Assembly: GCF_030463565.1 (NCBI RefSeq)
Contig: NC_134643.1
Location: 16,629,606 to 16,693,605 of the forward strand
Length of the DNA: 64,000 nucleotides
From: Pelecanus crispus
Lineage: Eukaryota > Chordata > Aves > Pelecaniformes > Pelecanidae
Reading direction: 5' to 3'
The position numbers and the translations under genes are program-made. The notes under the pieces are model-generated. The model made no database searches and was not told the origin of the DNA. It worked only from the letters and a program-made list of their open reading frames with translations. This document shows, in pieces, positions 47,501 to 58,844 of this stretch (position 1 is the first letter of the stretch; every line of letters starts with the position of its first letter).

Positions 47501-50500
47501 CCCTTCCTCTTAACTGCAGCAATTGTTTATATGAAAGGTGAGCGATAAGACTGTTTGAGAGATTTTTAGATGCCTTTAATGTAACGCAGTAGCTGTAAAA
47601 GAGGAGAGCATGTTCCAATGACCATCTGGCTCTGCAGGGGCCTAGTAAATCACAAGTAGTTCAGCTGACCCAGTGAGGAGCACTGACACTTTGGTTTCCC
47701 ACTTGAGACAAAGCTGCTAAAGCTGCCTCTGCCCGTGTATTCTCATTCCAACTCTGCATATCGCATTGTGGATAAAAACCAGCCGTGTTGGCACAGAAGA
47801 GGAAAAAGATGGGATGGGATAAGGAAGGGCAAAGCTTGTGGGTTTTTTAGCTCCTTTCTGAAGGGTTGGTTCTGTAAGAAAGTTTCCCACCTGGCAAGAC
47901 AGACAGCCATGTCAGCCCAGCAAAGGGGCAGCATGCAGACAAGAAGGGGCAGGCTAGGAGGGGAAGCATGAAGGCTGCTGAAAAATAGAGAATACTGAGT
48001 TTCATATATCATCTTTGTGAAAGATAAACATCTGACCAGTTTCAGTCAGAAAAAGTATATGTTGAGTCTGTGACTGCCTAGGACAATTATGTTTGTCTGA
48101 ATTTCCACCTCTCTTGATAGACATACTCATTTAGTAACCACCGGTCAGCCACCTTTATTTGTGATCTAGGGCTTGCAGAATCACAAAATAGTTGAGTTTG
48201 GAAGGACCTCTGTAGGTCACATTATCCAGCCCCCCAGCTCAAACAGGGTCACGTAGAGCCAGTTGCCCAGGGCCATGGCCCGACAGCTTTTCAATATATG
48301 AAAAACATTAAAAATTTATAATTTCTTCTTGTTATTTTCTGGGTTTTTTTAAATCTCTAAATATCTTTTCATTGGAGTAGGTGATCATCCGTTGATTGTT
48401 CAGTTTGCTGCTAAAGAAGCACAGGTTTTGTGTGATGCTGCCCGTATCGTCTGTCCTTTTGCAGATGGAATAGACCTAAACTGTGGCTGTCCTCAGAGGT
48501 AAAGTTTTGAAAAATCTGGGTAAATATGATGAAATAATTTGGGAATAAAGAATGCTGGTCTTCATTTTCCCAGTAATTTTTGTCTTAACTTAAAAATAGA
48601 CTTTGAGAGAGAAACAGCTTTTTAATCTGTCAAATGTTTATGTGGCAAGACACTGTTCTGAATGTTCCAAGATGCCTGCCACCATGGTGGGACTGGGAAA
48701 ACCAGGTGTATTGGCCAACTTGCCTTTTTTCATTTCTGAGATATTGAGTGTTGGCTCGGAAGTGAAGTGTCCATCCCTTCTCAACAGCTGTTAAATAGGC
48801 ATTACCAAAAAGAGCTTGCTGCAGATAATTTGGAGAGCGTTTTGAGAAATGTGGGAATTCCCAAAATAATGGGCAAGTCTCTCATGTCTCAGACTTCTGC
48901 AAGTGAAGGATAGTCTCTAAAATATAATTATACAAATTATATTATTCAGGAAGTGCCAAAAAGAATTTCTTCCATCTTATTAGGTTTATAAGTACAGTGA
49001 ATTAGTGATCTTCTTCTCACTTAAATTGATAAAGATTTTGTCTTGACAGTGAAACAAGGTAGTAATGCACAAATTAGGATTCTTGCTAACTGGTTCAATT
49101 GAGAACCTTTTATTACATGCTTGTCAGGCAGTCTTATTCTAAGTGAAGACCTCAAAAATAAGTGTAGGAAAGCAAAAGATAATACTATGGTGCAAGTATT
49201 TGATTCGTCTATTCTAATTAGGTTGTCCCGACTTAAAATTATAGTATTTGAGAAAACACTTTTCTGGAGAGATCTGAGACTTTGGAATGGAAGCGTATTT
49301 TTTTCTTAAGCTAATTACAGTTAAGTGTGCCAAACTGTAAGTTCCTTTTAGGCCAAACATATATGCTTACATTTGAATCCTTTGTTTCTTGTGCATGCTG
49401 GTTTCAAAATAACAAAACTTTGTGCACTTAATCTGCCTTTATAAGAAAAATTGTTTAAGAAAAAAAACTTCTGCTGTTAAGTGGAAGCAAGGGTTATTTC
49501 CTGCCAATCAAAACAAAGTGTTTTGCAGTTGAGGGAAAACAGGGTATTACTGAAATCACATCCTTACTTGCACTTCAAAAATCTTCCTTTTCAATCCAAA
49601 GTTATTTTCTGTTTAGAAGAAATCTGTGACCCAATGGAAGGGGAAACATCAAACTGTTTATTTTATGTATGATCTAAACCATCGTTGATTAAATGTTAAT
49701 TTATCTTCCTTGCGTGTCCATTTTGTGGACAAAAAATTGAACTGGAAGAGATTAGTAACTTGTCCAAAGTTCTAACAGCACAACGGAGACTGAACCAGGA
49801 TCTAAAAGCTGGTGCCAAACTGCAGACAAATCATTGATCTACAGCCAGTACTATCTCTGTTTACTCAACCACACATTCTAAAGGTTCTAAAGAAAGAAGC
49901 TGATGTATTGGACTGAAATTGATCTGCATTTTTTCAAATATAGAATACAAATGTTCTTTTGCTTTTAAAGATGGGCGATGGCAGAAGGTTATGGTGCTTG
50001 CTTAATAAATAAACCAGAGCTTATTCGAGATATGGTGAGACATGTACGGAATCAGATCGACAACCCTACGTTTTCAGTATCTATTAAAATAAGGTAGGTC
50101 TAACTTAAGTGCTGTTTGTGGTACATGGGAAAATACTTTTAATTTTTTTTAAAGAAACGTGTTAGTGTAATAGTTACACTATAATATATGTAATTCTGTT
50201 AATGTAATATTACACATTATAATAATTTCCTTACATGTAAAGACTGCTGAGATTTTTTGACCCCAGGTGGTGAAAGAATATCTGGGGCAAGTAATCCCAA
50301 GTTTAGATAGTAGACCCATCACAGCCTTTGACTACTTAACCAGATAACATACTGGATGCTAGAGTTTTCTTGCAATCCAAACAACATGAAAGTACAAGTT
50401 AAAAGGTCTAGGGTTCCATAAAAGAAAAGCGGTGCATAGTCTGTGTCATCACAAAGATTTACTTCGTGAGTTGTTGGAGGCCAGAGCCACAGTTGCTGTT

Positions 50501-53126
50501 GGCTGTAAAGTGAAGGGTAACAAAACTGGGAACTGGTCCCCACAGCTGCTGTAAGGAACACATCCTGCTTCCCTTTATCGCTTTCTAAACTTCTGTAAAC
50601 TGTTGCTTTGCATTGCTTTGTACCACTTTGTCCTCTGTTTACCCACACTTCCCTTGTGACTTTTGCATATTTGTCAGTTAAGTTTCAACTCGGTTTGCAA
50701 TCCTTCAGCAAAGGGGAACTAGTATGAATGGGATTTTTTTTTACCCACAAAATATGCAAAGTAATTATGTTTATTTTAGAATCTTTTGGGCACCCTGGCT
50801 CAATCTCTATAAAATTTACCATGTGTGTTTCAGAGATGTGATATAATTGGGAAACGCTAAATTAAATAGTGGTTTCAAGACATTAAACTCATATGTCTTT
50901 ATTAAAAAAAAAAAACCTCTATCTTCCAACAGTAATATTTTCTTTATTTATACTGTTACACAAATCTGTGGTAACTCCTCCTTAGGGAGGTGGGCTTCTC
51001 ATAGAGTTCAGGTAACTTACTATCTAATGTTTTCATTCCTTGAAATTTTAGGATTCATGAGGACTTAAAAAGAACCGTTGACCTGTGTCAAAAAGCTGAA
51101 GCAACTGGAGTTTCGTGGATTACAGTACACGGGAGAAGTGTAGAAGAAAGACATCAGCCTGTACATTATGATGCAATTAAAATAATTAAACAAAGCATGT
51201 CTATACCTATTGTGGCTAATGGAGACATTAAAACTTTAAAAGATGTTGAAAATGTTCATCACTTGACAGGAGCAGATGGTAAGATTAAATATACTCTATT
51301 TTCTAAGTAAACTTACAAATCAGATTTCAAAGTATTTATTTTGGCTGTAAGTAGGACATGATTTGAGTGCTTTTCACTCTTTGAGAAGACAAATGAAAAA
51401 GGATGTTTTAGATGCCTTATAAACAGAATCACTTGTAATCATCAGAGCACTAGAGCACTGTTATTCAAAGCCACAAATAATGATTTCCGAGGCAAATTAC
51501 AAAAGCTCTGTGCTTAATTATGCTATCTCATCACTTAGTGGTGGAGTTCAGGGGGACCTTCAGATATTAATTCTGTCTCTTTATGGAGCTGATCATCTTT
51601 TAAAGAACTGTAAACTTCCACTTGGAAATCTCTACTTCCTGCACATGGGAGCAGACTTTTTTATAGTAAGAATATGGCGGAAAAAGGAAATATTGTTAAG
51701 CCAGATACTTAACAGTTAAGATGGTTAACTTCAAGGACACAGTGAGGCACTGCATTCTCAGCTGTGTATGTATTTACCTTGTCTTACACTTCAGTGGTAA
51801 AATTTTGGGGTAAAGGATTGCCCTGCAGTTTAGTCACGGTAGATTCCTGCAACTGTCTGTGGTTTCAAGACAATACGGAAACCCAGTATATGTTTTGAAG
51901 AGGTGATCTGTATCTACACACTTTGGATCTTACAGCTAGAGAATAACAGGACAGAGAACGGTAGCTAGTGGCATAAGGAAAAGTTCACGTGGCAGGTTTC
52001 TTTTTACTCTATTGGCGTTCAATAGCAATAGCAAAACATAGTTGAACCAAACTGCCATGTTGCTACAGTGACTTTTCCCCCAAACACAAAGCAGGAAGGA
52101 AATACATAACAGAAAAGAATGTTCTTATAGCCCAGCTGACCTTCTTGATTAACAGAAGTGTAAAGCATCATTTTTTTTTTCTGTCATGCACAATAGCGAA
52201 AGACATTTTTCATTTTTGATCATCATATTTTTTTAAGAGACTAAGTGTGACAGATTATATGTTGACAGTGCAGGAAAACAGAATCCCTTAATCGCAGAAA
52301 AATTACAACAGAACTTGTATGGGTTTATCTGACAATTTGGGATTCTAGTTGCAAATACACTGGCTTGTTCAGAAAGATTTACTGCAGGTCAAAAGCCCTG
52401 AGATTTATATAATTGAGACTTTGAGCTTTTACTGGAAGAAGGATTCTAGGTCAGTGAATCAGCTGAGTTGCACTAAAAAAGACTACATTTAGCATATTGC
52501 TACTCTTGTGTCTTTCCATCGTAATTTTATGTTAAAAAGACAGGCTTGTATGCGTGTAGCAAATAAAAACAAAATACCATTGAATTGCAGTTTAAGAAGT
52601 AGGGAAGAAAGGCTTCTGTGTCCTGTGTTTCGTTTCAAAATTTCTGGAAGGATACGTCATCAAATTGAATGTGTTGACGGGTGTTATAGGTACTCTGAGT
52701 TTGGATTATTAAATGGATTTCTCTGGCATAGCTATAATACTCATCCCTGTTGTCCTCCCATTACTTGTCTGTAAGCTTTGGGTGGTTGTCCTAAGGGGTG
52801 CTATGCAAAATCTACAGGAAGATTTAATGCAAATTTAAACTATAATGTAACTTAACTGCTTTAATTTCCAATTTGAAGGTGTAATGGTGGCTAGAGGACT
52901 TTTAGCAAATCCGGCTATGTTTGCAGGATACGAAGAGACACCTTTGAAGTGCATCCAGGACTGGGTTGACATTGCCCTTGAACATGGAACTCCTTTTACG
53001 TGTTTTCACCACCACTTAATGTACATGATGGAACGGATAACTTCAAAACAAGAAAAAAAAGTTTTTAATGTTTTATCAAGTACCTCAGCGGTACTAGATT
53101 ATCTGAATGACCATTACGGTGTGTGA
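44418..53126 (+). CDS. DUS4L: DUS4L, tRNA-dihydrouridine synthase 4-like, 315 residues
   Basis: Six coding exons (44,418-44,527; 44,776-44,897; 48,381-48,498; 49,971-50,093; 51,052-51,278; 52,879-53,126) join in phase to 948 nt. DUS4-type enzymes are FMN- and NADPH-dependent TIM-barrel flavoproteins that reduce uridine to dihydrouridine at positions 20a/20b in the tRNA D-loop. Visible motifs: CAPMVRYSK near residue 30 (FMN end of the barrel), NCGCPQRWAMAEGYGACL with catalytic Cys114, ITVHGR at 181-186, IVANGD at 211-216 and GVMVARGLLANPAMF from 234 (phosphate-binding end). Length fits the family (human 317). The start is chosen because TAA at 44,409-44,411 is in frame just upstream; its context is weak (T at -3). 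Head to head with COG5, followed by BCAP29 on the same strand. Confidence 0.97.
44776..44897 (+). CDS. DUS4L: DUS4L coding exon 3
   Basis: 122 bp, acceptor TCTGCAG, donor GTAATT. Encodes LAFRTLVRKYSCDLCYTPM, then IVAADFVRSAKARDSEFTTN, conserved with other DUS4L proteins. Confidence 0.96.
45179..45780 (-). mobile_element. Older solo LTR of the same ERVL-like family in DUS4L intron 3
   Basis: About 600 bp alignable end to end with the LTR at 53,467-54,045 in the same orientation (sense minus), but more diverged. The TATA region is decayed (TTTTATTG where the sister copy has TTTATATA) and the poly(A) signal is changed from ATTAAA to ATTAAG on the sense strand. Termini are degraded and no target duplication is clear. 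No internal viral genes are present. Confidence 0.8.
45781..48175 (+). other. DUS4L: DUS4L intron 3, right part
   Basis: No gene recognised. 45,840-46,300 is purine-rich on the plus strand, which opens a 144-codon frame on the minus strand without recognisable similarity. The rest is ordinary intron with a T-run near 47,271. Confidence 0.6.
48176..48296 (-). mobile_element. CR1 3' end fragment
   Basis: Starts with the antisense CR1 terminus (AGAATCACAAAATAG) followed by GAGTTTGGAAGGACCTCTGTAGG and CCAGCCCCCCAGCTC, the usual reverse complement of a CR1 3' end. Only about 120 bp remain, so the copy is severely truncated. It ends 85 bp before DUS4L exon 4. Confidence 0.85.
48381..48498 (+). CDS. 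DUS4L: DUS4L coding exon 4 (catalytic Cys)
   Basis: 118 bp, acceptor GGAGTAG (poor pyrimidine content at -3 to -8), donor GTAAAG. Encodes DHPLIVQFAAKEAQVL, CDAARIVCPFADGIDL and NCGCPQ, including the catalytic cysteine (Cys114). Confidence 0.96.
48499..49970 (+). other. DUS4L: DUS4L intron 4
   Basis: About 1.5 kb, AT-rich, no gene. It contains the MIR-like relic described separately. Confidence 0.8.
49715..49835 (+). mobile_element. MIR-like (CORE-SINE) relic
   Basis: The stretch reads like a decayed MIR consensus: CCATTTTGTGGAC, then GAAGAGATTAGTAACTTGTCC, CAAAGTTCTAACAGCACAACG and AACCAGGATCT. This parallels the familiar MIR core (ATTTTACAGATGAGG, TTAAGTAACTTGCCCAAGG, CACACAGC, GAACCCAGG). 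MIR insertions predate amniotes, so this would be a very old element. Identified by eye. Confidence 0.6.
49971..50093 (+). CDS. DUS4L: DUS4L coding exon 5
   Basis: 123 bp, acceptor TTTTAAAG, donor GTAGGT. Encodes WAMAEGYGACLINKPELI, RDMVRHVRNQIDNPTFS and VSIKI. Confidence 0.96.
50094..51051 (+). other. DUS4L: DUS4L intron 5
   Basis: About 1 kb without recognisable genes or mobile elements; includes a short inverted, AT-rich stretch around 50,160-50,225 with repeated TAATRTTACA-like words. Confidence 0.7.
51052..51278 (+). CDS. DUS4L: DUS4L coding exon 6
   Basis: 227 bp, acceptor ATTTTAG, donor GTAAGA. Encodes IHEDLKRTVDLCQKAEATG, VSWITVHGR, HQPVHYDAIKIIKQ and IVANGDI, the second half of the TIM barrel. 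Confidence 0.96.
51279..52878 (+). other. DUS4L: DUS4L intron 6
   Basis: About 1.6 kb of AT-rich intron. Open frames at 51,480-51,719 and 52,508-52,774 have no recognisable similarity and no splice support. Nothing else is identified. Confidence 0.7.
52879..53126 (+). CDS. DUS4L: DUS4L coding exon 7 and stop
   Basis: Acceptor TTTGAAG ends at 52,878. Encodes VMVARGLLANPAMFAGYEET, then the C-terminal helical domain (CIQDWVDIALEHGTPF, MYMMERITSKQEKKVFN, LDYLNDHYGV) and stop TGA at 53,124-53,126. Confidence 0.97.
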
Positions 53127-53466
53127 TAACTGACAGTATTTAGTTCTATGTAAACTTGTATTTTGCAATTATCGATACATTGTTAAAGTTTTAACTGGGT
53201 TCCTACGTTTTAGTCGCATTCATATATTCGGTTATCAGCATTATTCTCATTGCATATTCACATATATATATCTCTGTAAGTATTTTCAACACAGCATAAC
53301 ATTATGATCAGGGTGATACTTTATATTTTTAGTATTTTTATGTCAGCATTTTTCACTCCAGAAAATATTCCAGATTCCACAAATGTGGAATTCTGTTTAC
53401 AATGCACTACTACACAGAGGATTAATTATTGTAAGTCTCCAGTAATTTAATTTATTTTTTCACCAG
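53127..53466 (+). other. DUS4L: DUS4L 3'UTR / proximal flank
   Basis: 340 bp between the stop codon and the LTR. I see no canonical AATAAA or ATTAAA on the plus strand here, so the native poly(A) signal is either a variant or lies in or past the inserted LTR. Confidence 0.55.
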
Positions 53467-54045
53467 TGTCATGGTTTAGCCCCAGTCAGCAACTAAGCCC
53501 CACACAGCCACTCACTCACCCTTCTCACCTGGTGCGATGGGGGAGAGAACCTGGAAAGCAAAAGTAAGAAAACCGGTGGGTTGAGATAAGAACAGTTTAA
53601 TAATTGAAATAAAAATAATAATAATAAAAATTGTAATGAAAAGGAAAACAATGAGTGCGAGAGAGAGAGAGAGAGAGAGAGAAACAAAACCCAGGAAAAA
53701 CAAGTGATGCAACCGCTCACCACCTGCCGACCGATGCCCAGCCAGTCCCTGAGCAGCGATCGCTGCCCCCCAGCCAACACCCCCACCCCAGTTTATATAC
53801 TGAGCATGACGCCATGTGGTATGGAATAGCCCTTGGGACAGCTGTCCTGGCTGTGCCCCCTCCCAGCTTCTTGTGCACCTGGCAGAGCATGGGAAGCTGA
53901 AAAGACCTTGACTAGCATAAGCAGTACTTAGCAACAACTAAAACATCAGCGTGTTATCAACATTGTTCTCATACTAAATCCAAAATACAGCACTATGCCT
54001 GCTACTAGGAAGAAAATTAACTCTATCCCAGCCGAAACCAGGACA
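53467..54045 (-). mobile_element. ERVL-like solo LTR, 579 bp, sense on minus strand
   Basis: Read on plus it starts TGTCATGG and ends ACCAGGACA. It is flanked by perfect 5-bp duplications, ACCAG at 53,462-53,466 and 54,046-54,050. On the minus strand it carries TATAAA (53,792-53,797) and an ATTAAA poly(A) signal (53,596-53,601). No internal viral sequence remains. Its intact signals and duplications make it the best-preserved of the three copies in the window. On the plus strand its AT-rich microsatellite supplies AATAAA at 53,608-53,613 and 53,623-53,628, in DUS4L sense. Confidence 0.92.
53606..53683 (+). repeat. AAT and GA microsatellites within the LTR
   Basis: An imperfect AAT run at about 53,608-53,630 and an uninterrupted GA run of about 12 units at 53,659-53,682 lie inside the solo LTR. 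Neither is matched in the other two copies, so both expanded after insertion or belong to a subfamily. Confidence 0.85.
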
Positions 54046-57000
54046 ACCAGACAACTGCTTACAGCAATATGTTTGCAAAACTAGGGCCTTTCTTATGTGA
54101 AACCTCCTAAAATGAGGACTACTCATAAACAATACCAAGAATTTCAGACCAAAAGAACAGAAAGGGAACAACTGTAGAAGTTTTTGCTTTAACTGACACA
54201 GGCTGTACTTTTAAATCTGAGTAGATTTTTCGAGCTTAAAGATTGTGAGGCCTTGAAGCCCAGCATAGTATCCTCTTTTAAATTAGATGTTCCTTTTGCA
54301 GACTAAAACTTCGTAAACTTACAACTCAGAAAAATTCCACACTTCATATAGTCAAAGAAACCTGGAATAGATAAATGATGACAGAAAGAAGGAGAGAGTA
54401 AAATGAAGAGATAAACTAAGTACAAGCTTAGCTTAATCTAAAATAAAAGACTTGAAAGTTCAGTGTAACTAAATTCAGTTTTGTTTATCTACTGTATAAA
54501 AGATTAAATCCCCATCATCTAGCAAAACAGAACTTTATAGGTCAAAGAAAAGCTGACAGATTCTCTCAGTGGGGCTCCTGCAGTCCTTTCTGCCTGTTGG
54601 CATGTTGCTTACCAAAGCATGACAGCCACTTGGCTTTGAATCTTTGTACAGGAGGGAAATAGTGAAAATTAGAACAAGATAGTAACATTACACACCAGCT
54701 GCATTTGTTCTGCAAGGGAAATTTCACAAATCTCTGTTATTTGTAATCAAATAATTTGTTTTCTTTATATGTTTACACATTCATTCATACCAGAAATTGC
54801 TTAGTTTTCTGACTCTGATACTTCTATGAATATGCAAGTGAGCAGTTCTAATTTTTTTAAATAAATTACTTGGGTTTGTATACAATTGTAGGGGTTTTTT
54901 AATTACACTATAAACTGTGACAACCTGCTGGAGGGGATGTTTCTTTTGATGCCACTCCCCAAATCTTTTAATCGTTTCTATATCTAAATTCTCACAGTTC
55001 TTTTAATGCAATGGCATAAAAGATATGATCATTTTTCGTAGCGGATATGTTCCAATTTAGGCATACAAACAAAAGTTTGAAAGGCACGACCGTCAAGTCT
55101 AGTTCATTATTTAAGACAGCAAAGTTACGTAACTCTTCTGAAACAGTCACCTTCCTGATTTGTTAACAAATGGAAAACTACAGACACGCTTTGCTATCCT
55201 AGGTGAATTGAGACAATCTCTACAACCTTTTTCGGTGCAATAGGGTCTCCATTCCTTCAGACAACTATTTTTTTCACTCTGCTCGATTGTAATGTTTTCT
55301 TGACATAGGATGAGCACAATTATGTATAACATTCCAGGTAAAACCCCAGCAGTGTCTTCTGCAGTTAATACTTCTCTTTCTAATGCCTCACTTTTCCTCA
55401 ACTAATATTCATCGTGTAATTTATGAGCTCCTAGTTTTACAGCAGAAGTTCTTATTTCCCAGCTGCATGACATTTTATTTCGTACTGCTGAATTTCCAGT
55501 CTCAAGCTCATCCAACTATAGTGCAATACTCAGTTCTGCTCAGTTCTGAAAATGCCTCCAGCCTTCTGCATCAAAATTGAAAAGTAAACGTATACAACTG
55601 AATTGTAGAAGAAAGGGATTCTTGAAAGTATTAACCAAGCCCTGTGTTAGCATTTTCTTGAGATTTTTATGATTTGGCAAGCAAATATTTGCTGTGAACT
55701 GTCCCATTAGCCACAAAGAGCAGAGAAGAAAAAGTTATTTATTATAATCAAATAACACAAATGCAAGGCGCCTTTTTTTTTTTTTTGGTAATAGCGGGGA
55801 AACTGCATTTTAGAGGACTTGAAATACCTTGACCTATTTAGGAACTGAATACTTAATGATTTTGAAGGCAGCAGTTGTTATGCCTGTGTGAGATCATAGA
55901 GATTTCTGCCTGAAGTACAAGACCTAGGTTGCTGTTAATATCATTAGTAATTAAGGAGTGCTTGATCTGGCCAATTATGCATCATAAAAGTCAACAGATG
56001 TTTATCATCCCTTTTTGAGGGTGAATGAATTGTATGCCTTCTTCCCTTGTGAATTTTGTATGCATCTGAACACACTTCACTGTGTTGACATAGAATAAAC
56101 TGCAAAATTGGAGTCTTAAAGCCATACTCTGAACAGCCATAATGTTCAAATATACAGAAATTGCTAAAGATGGGAGTTAGTTATTTAACTTCTGGTGGTG
56201 TTTTAGAATATGGTCATATTTCTCATTATAAGCTATTTGAATATGGAATTCTTATCTCCAGTTTAAAGCCACTAGATATATTCCTTTCCTGTGTATGTTA
56301 CTTGTAACATCATCAGGTACTCGGTCTTTCTATTTTCTGATTTTCAAATTTTTAAAAGTTATTCTGCAAGTAACATAACATACAAAACTTTGTTTCCTAT
56401 TTTAGGTCCTCTGCCTCCCGTAACTGATCCAGCTCCTTATGTTAAGCCACCCTGCACAACAATGCCATATTTTCATAATTACCTGTACTTTCTGGCAACT
56501 TCTACCCTGCTGCAGTAACCCCAGCTCCCTCACACAGCCAGTACAATCCCATTTTCTCTGTTCCCTACTGTGAAGTTGTTTCTTAGGTCTCTTCTCTGTC
56601 TTTGGTTGATGGTTGGGCAAATGCAGTGTGTGATGATGAGACAGCTGTCATACAAGCCAAACTAGAATGGAACAAGTTGGAACTTTGTCTTCACCTTTCA
56701 GCAGAGAATTAGTCAGATTTCTGTCTTCTGACCAGCTGCTCATACACAGGCATTTCATATTTCCACTTCTGAATGCTTTGTCACCTTACTGGTAAGAGGG
56801 GAAGGTATTTCTTTTAACTATAATGTTTTACAGTTTGTGAGCTTTTTTCCTAAAGCAGCCGGCCATTATATATATTATATGGTGTCATATTTATCACACT
56901 GAGGTTCACTGTAAGATAGGCAGCCTTAGATCAACAACCCAGACTTCTACAACCTCAGTTCGAAGAATACCTTCCAGGAGTGGCAGAGTGCACTCAACGG

Positions 57001-58840
57001 GAGAGGGGAAGTCTCACAGCTGTTTGCAGGAGGCTTCTCTCTGTCCTGGCATCTCATTCCAGGTTGGAGGGGAACACGCAGCAGCTGCAGTGGAAGTGCA
57101 CAGCAGTCGGTACAGAGTGAGTCTTCCTGAGATCTTACGAAGCCCCTGAAGCGAAAAAGCAGACTCGGAGTCTCTGGCAGCGGGGATGTGCAATTACAGT
57201 CCTATCAGTCTGAGGCTAGGCTACTGGGAGGGCAGCTTACATTGCTAGTAAGAGGTGAGTAAACAGCTCAGAAATGGAGACTGCTCTGGAATTAAAGGAG
57301 AGAAAGGCTTTAATAACATTTTAACAGCTTCAATAAAGAATAATGGCTGTAGGCCAACAGCTAAAATGTAATAACCAGGACACACTAAGAGGTTATGTTT
57401 TGTCTTTGCTTCTGATTAAATATGTTTACGAAAACATGTTAGAAATACTTCTTAAAACCCAGGCTGTTTCCACTGTGTAGATTGGATCGAAATGGCTGGT
57501 TGTATCTCTCTCCAATATTTGTTATGCATAAACAATTATTTGGGATGTAACCTTTCATCCAGACATTGCTTGGCAGCAGCTAGGAAAATGTTAACACGCT
57601 GGCTCCATCCCCAGGCCACAGACCTGGTAAATTTTAAGTACAAACAATTTCAGACTGTGCAGCTGCAAACAACTCTGCTCAAAACTGTTTATGCAAGAAC
57701 TTCCTACCCCATTTCACTGCCGGTGGATTAGAGCAACAAAGAACTACTATTTACAGCATTTATTTTGATGGAAATTAATTGGGACAGAATTCCCAAAAGC
57801 AGGTAGCTGTGGCGGTGGTGATGCCCAGCTAGACAAGGTAACCTCTTCCACCAGCAGCACCTCAGGATCTGTTAGGGCTGCAGGCAAGTCAGTAAGCTGC
57901 TGAGCCGGCCCTGGCCTGAGCTAACTGAACAGGGGGCGGAAAACTCCTGGATTTGACATGTGAAATTGCTGAACATGACACGCAACAGTGTGAGAAGCTG
58001 CAGATAGCACTGGGATGGATGGATGGATTTCACCGGTGGTTAAGGGGGAGTTACGTGCAAAACAACTGAACTACTCGTAACTGGAGAGTAGTTTTGAGGG
58101 TCCTTTAAGAACTAGAAACTTGCAGGGCCAAGAGTGCCCGATAACCGTATATCAGTACCTCAGTAACACTACGTAACGCCAAGACTGCCCAAGTGATGGT
58201 ATCAGAAATACTGGATGCGGGTACAGGTACAGTGAAACTAGGAAGAACCGGGAAAAGTGATTAGGGGAGGGTTATGCAGGGACAAAGAAGGGGAGTCACA
58301 AGGGTGACAAAAGAGATGGTCCAGAAATGGGAAAATAGGTACCAACATATGGAAATAATGTGCTCGGAGCTTCGCTATGCTTATAAAAAGCACTGCACAG
58401 GACAGTAGGCTAGAACAGGATTTTCTGAAGGAATATTGTTTTATTCATGAGGTCCGAACAGGCCTGTTTGACAGCATTTGAGACTGTTGTTGGGTTGTTA
58501 TTTGTGGTGTCTTTATGAATACTGGGCCTATTTTCCTTGAGAACACAGATTTGCAGGATCTTAATACATTAAGGTAGTGTAATGCATGGGGGGGGTGGGG
58601 GGGTGTGGACGAACTGACAGAGTATTTTAATTGAGCTTCAGAAGCTAATGAGTGTGCTAGAGAGCAGAGTTGAAGTCCCCGATCGAATAAGCTCGAGTCG
58701 TGGAGCAGTGGGACGACCACAGCAAGATCCCGCAGCAAAATGTTTACGACCATTCCCTAAACGCGAAAAAGATACTAATTTTAACCTTTCTCAACGTGTA
58801 GACGCTGCATTTTCGAAGAGAGCTGTGGTCCCTTAGTAAA
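54046..58840. other. DUS4L-BCAP29 intergenic region
   Basis: 4.8 kb without a recognisable gene. Open frames (for example 55,147-55,401 minus, 56,291-56,518 plus, 57,492-57,731 plus, 58,445-58,753 minus) are short and without recognisable similarity. There is a T-run at 55,772-55,786 and a G-tract near 58,589. A homeodomain-site-rich stretch at 55,930-56,020 may be conserved non-coding DNA but cannot be tested here. Confidence 0.6.
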
Positions 58841-58844
58841 TTCA

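Noticed and set aside
53493-53937. Frames of 97 and 141 codons near the DUS4L 3' end
   Set aside because: They lie within the solo LTR and its GA microsatellite; LTRs of this type are non-coding.
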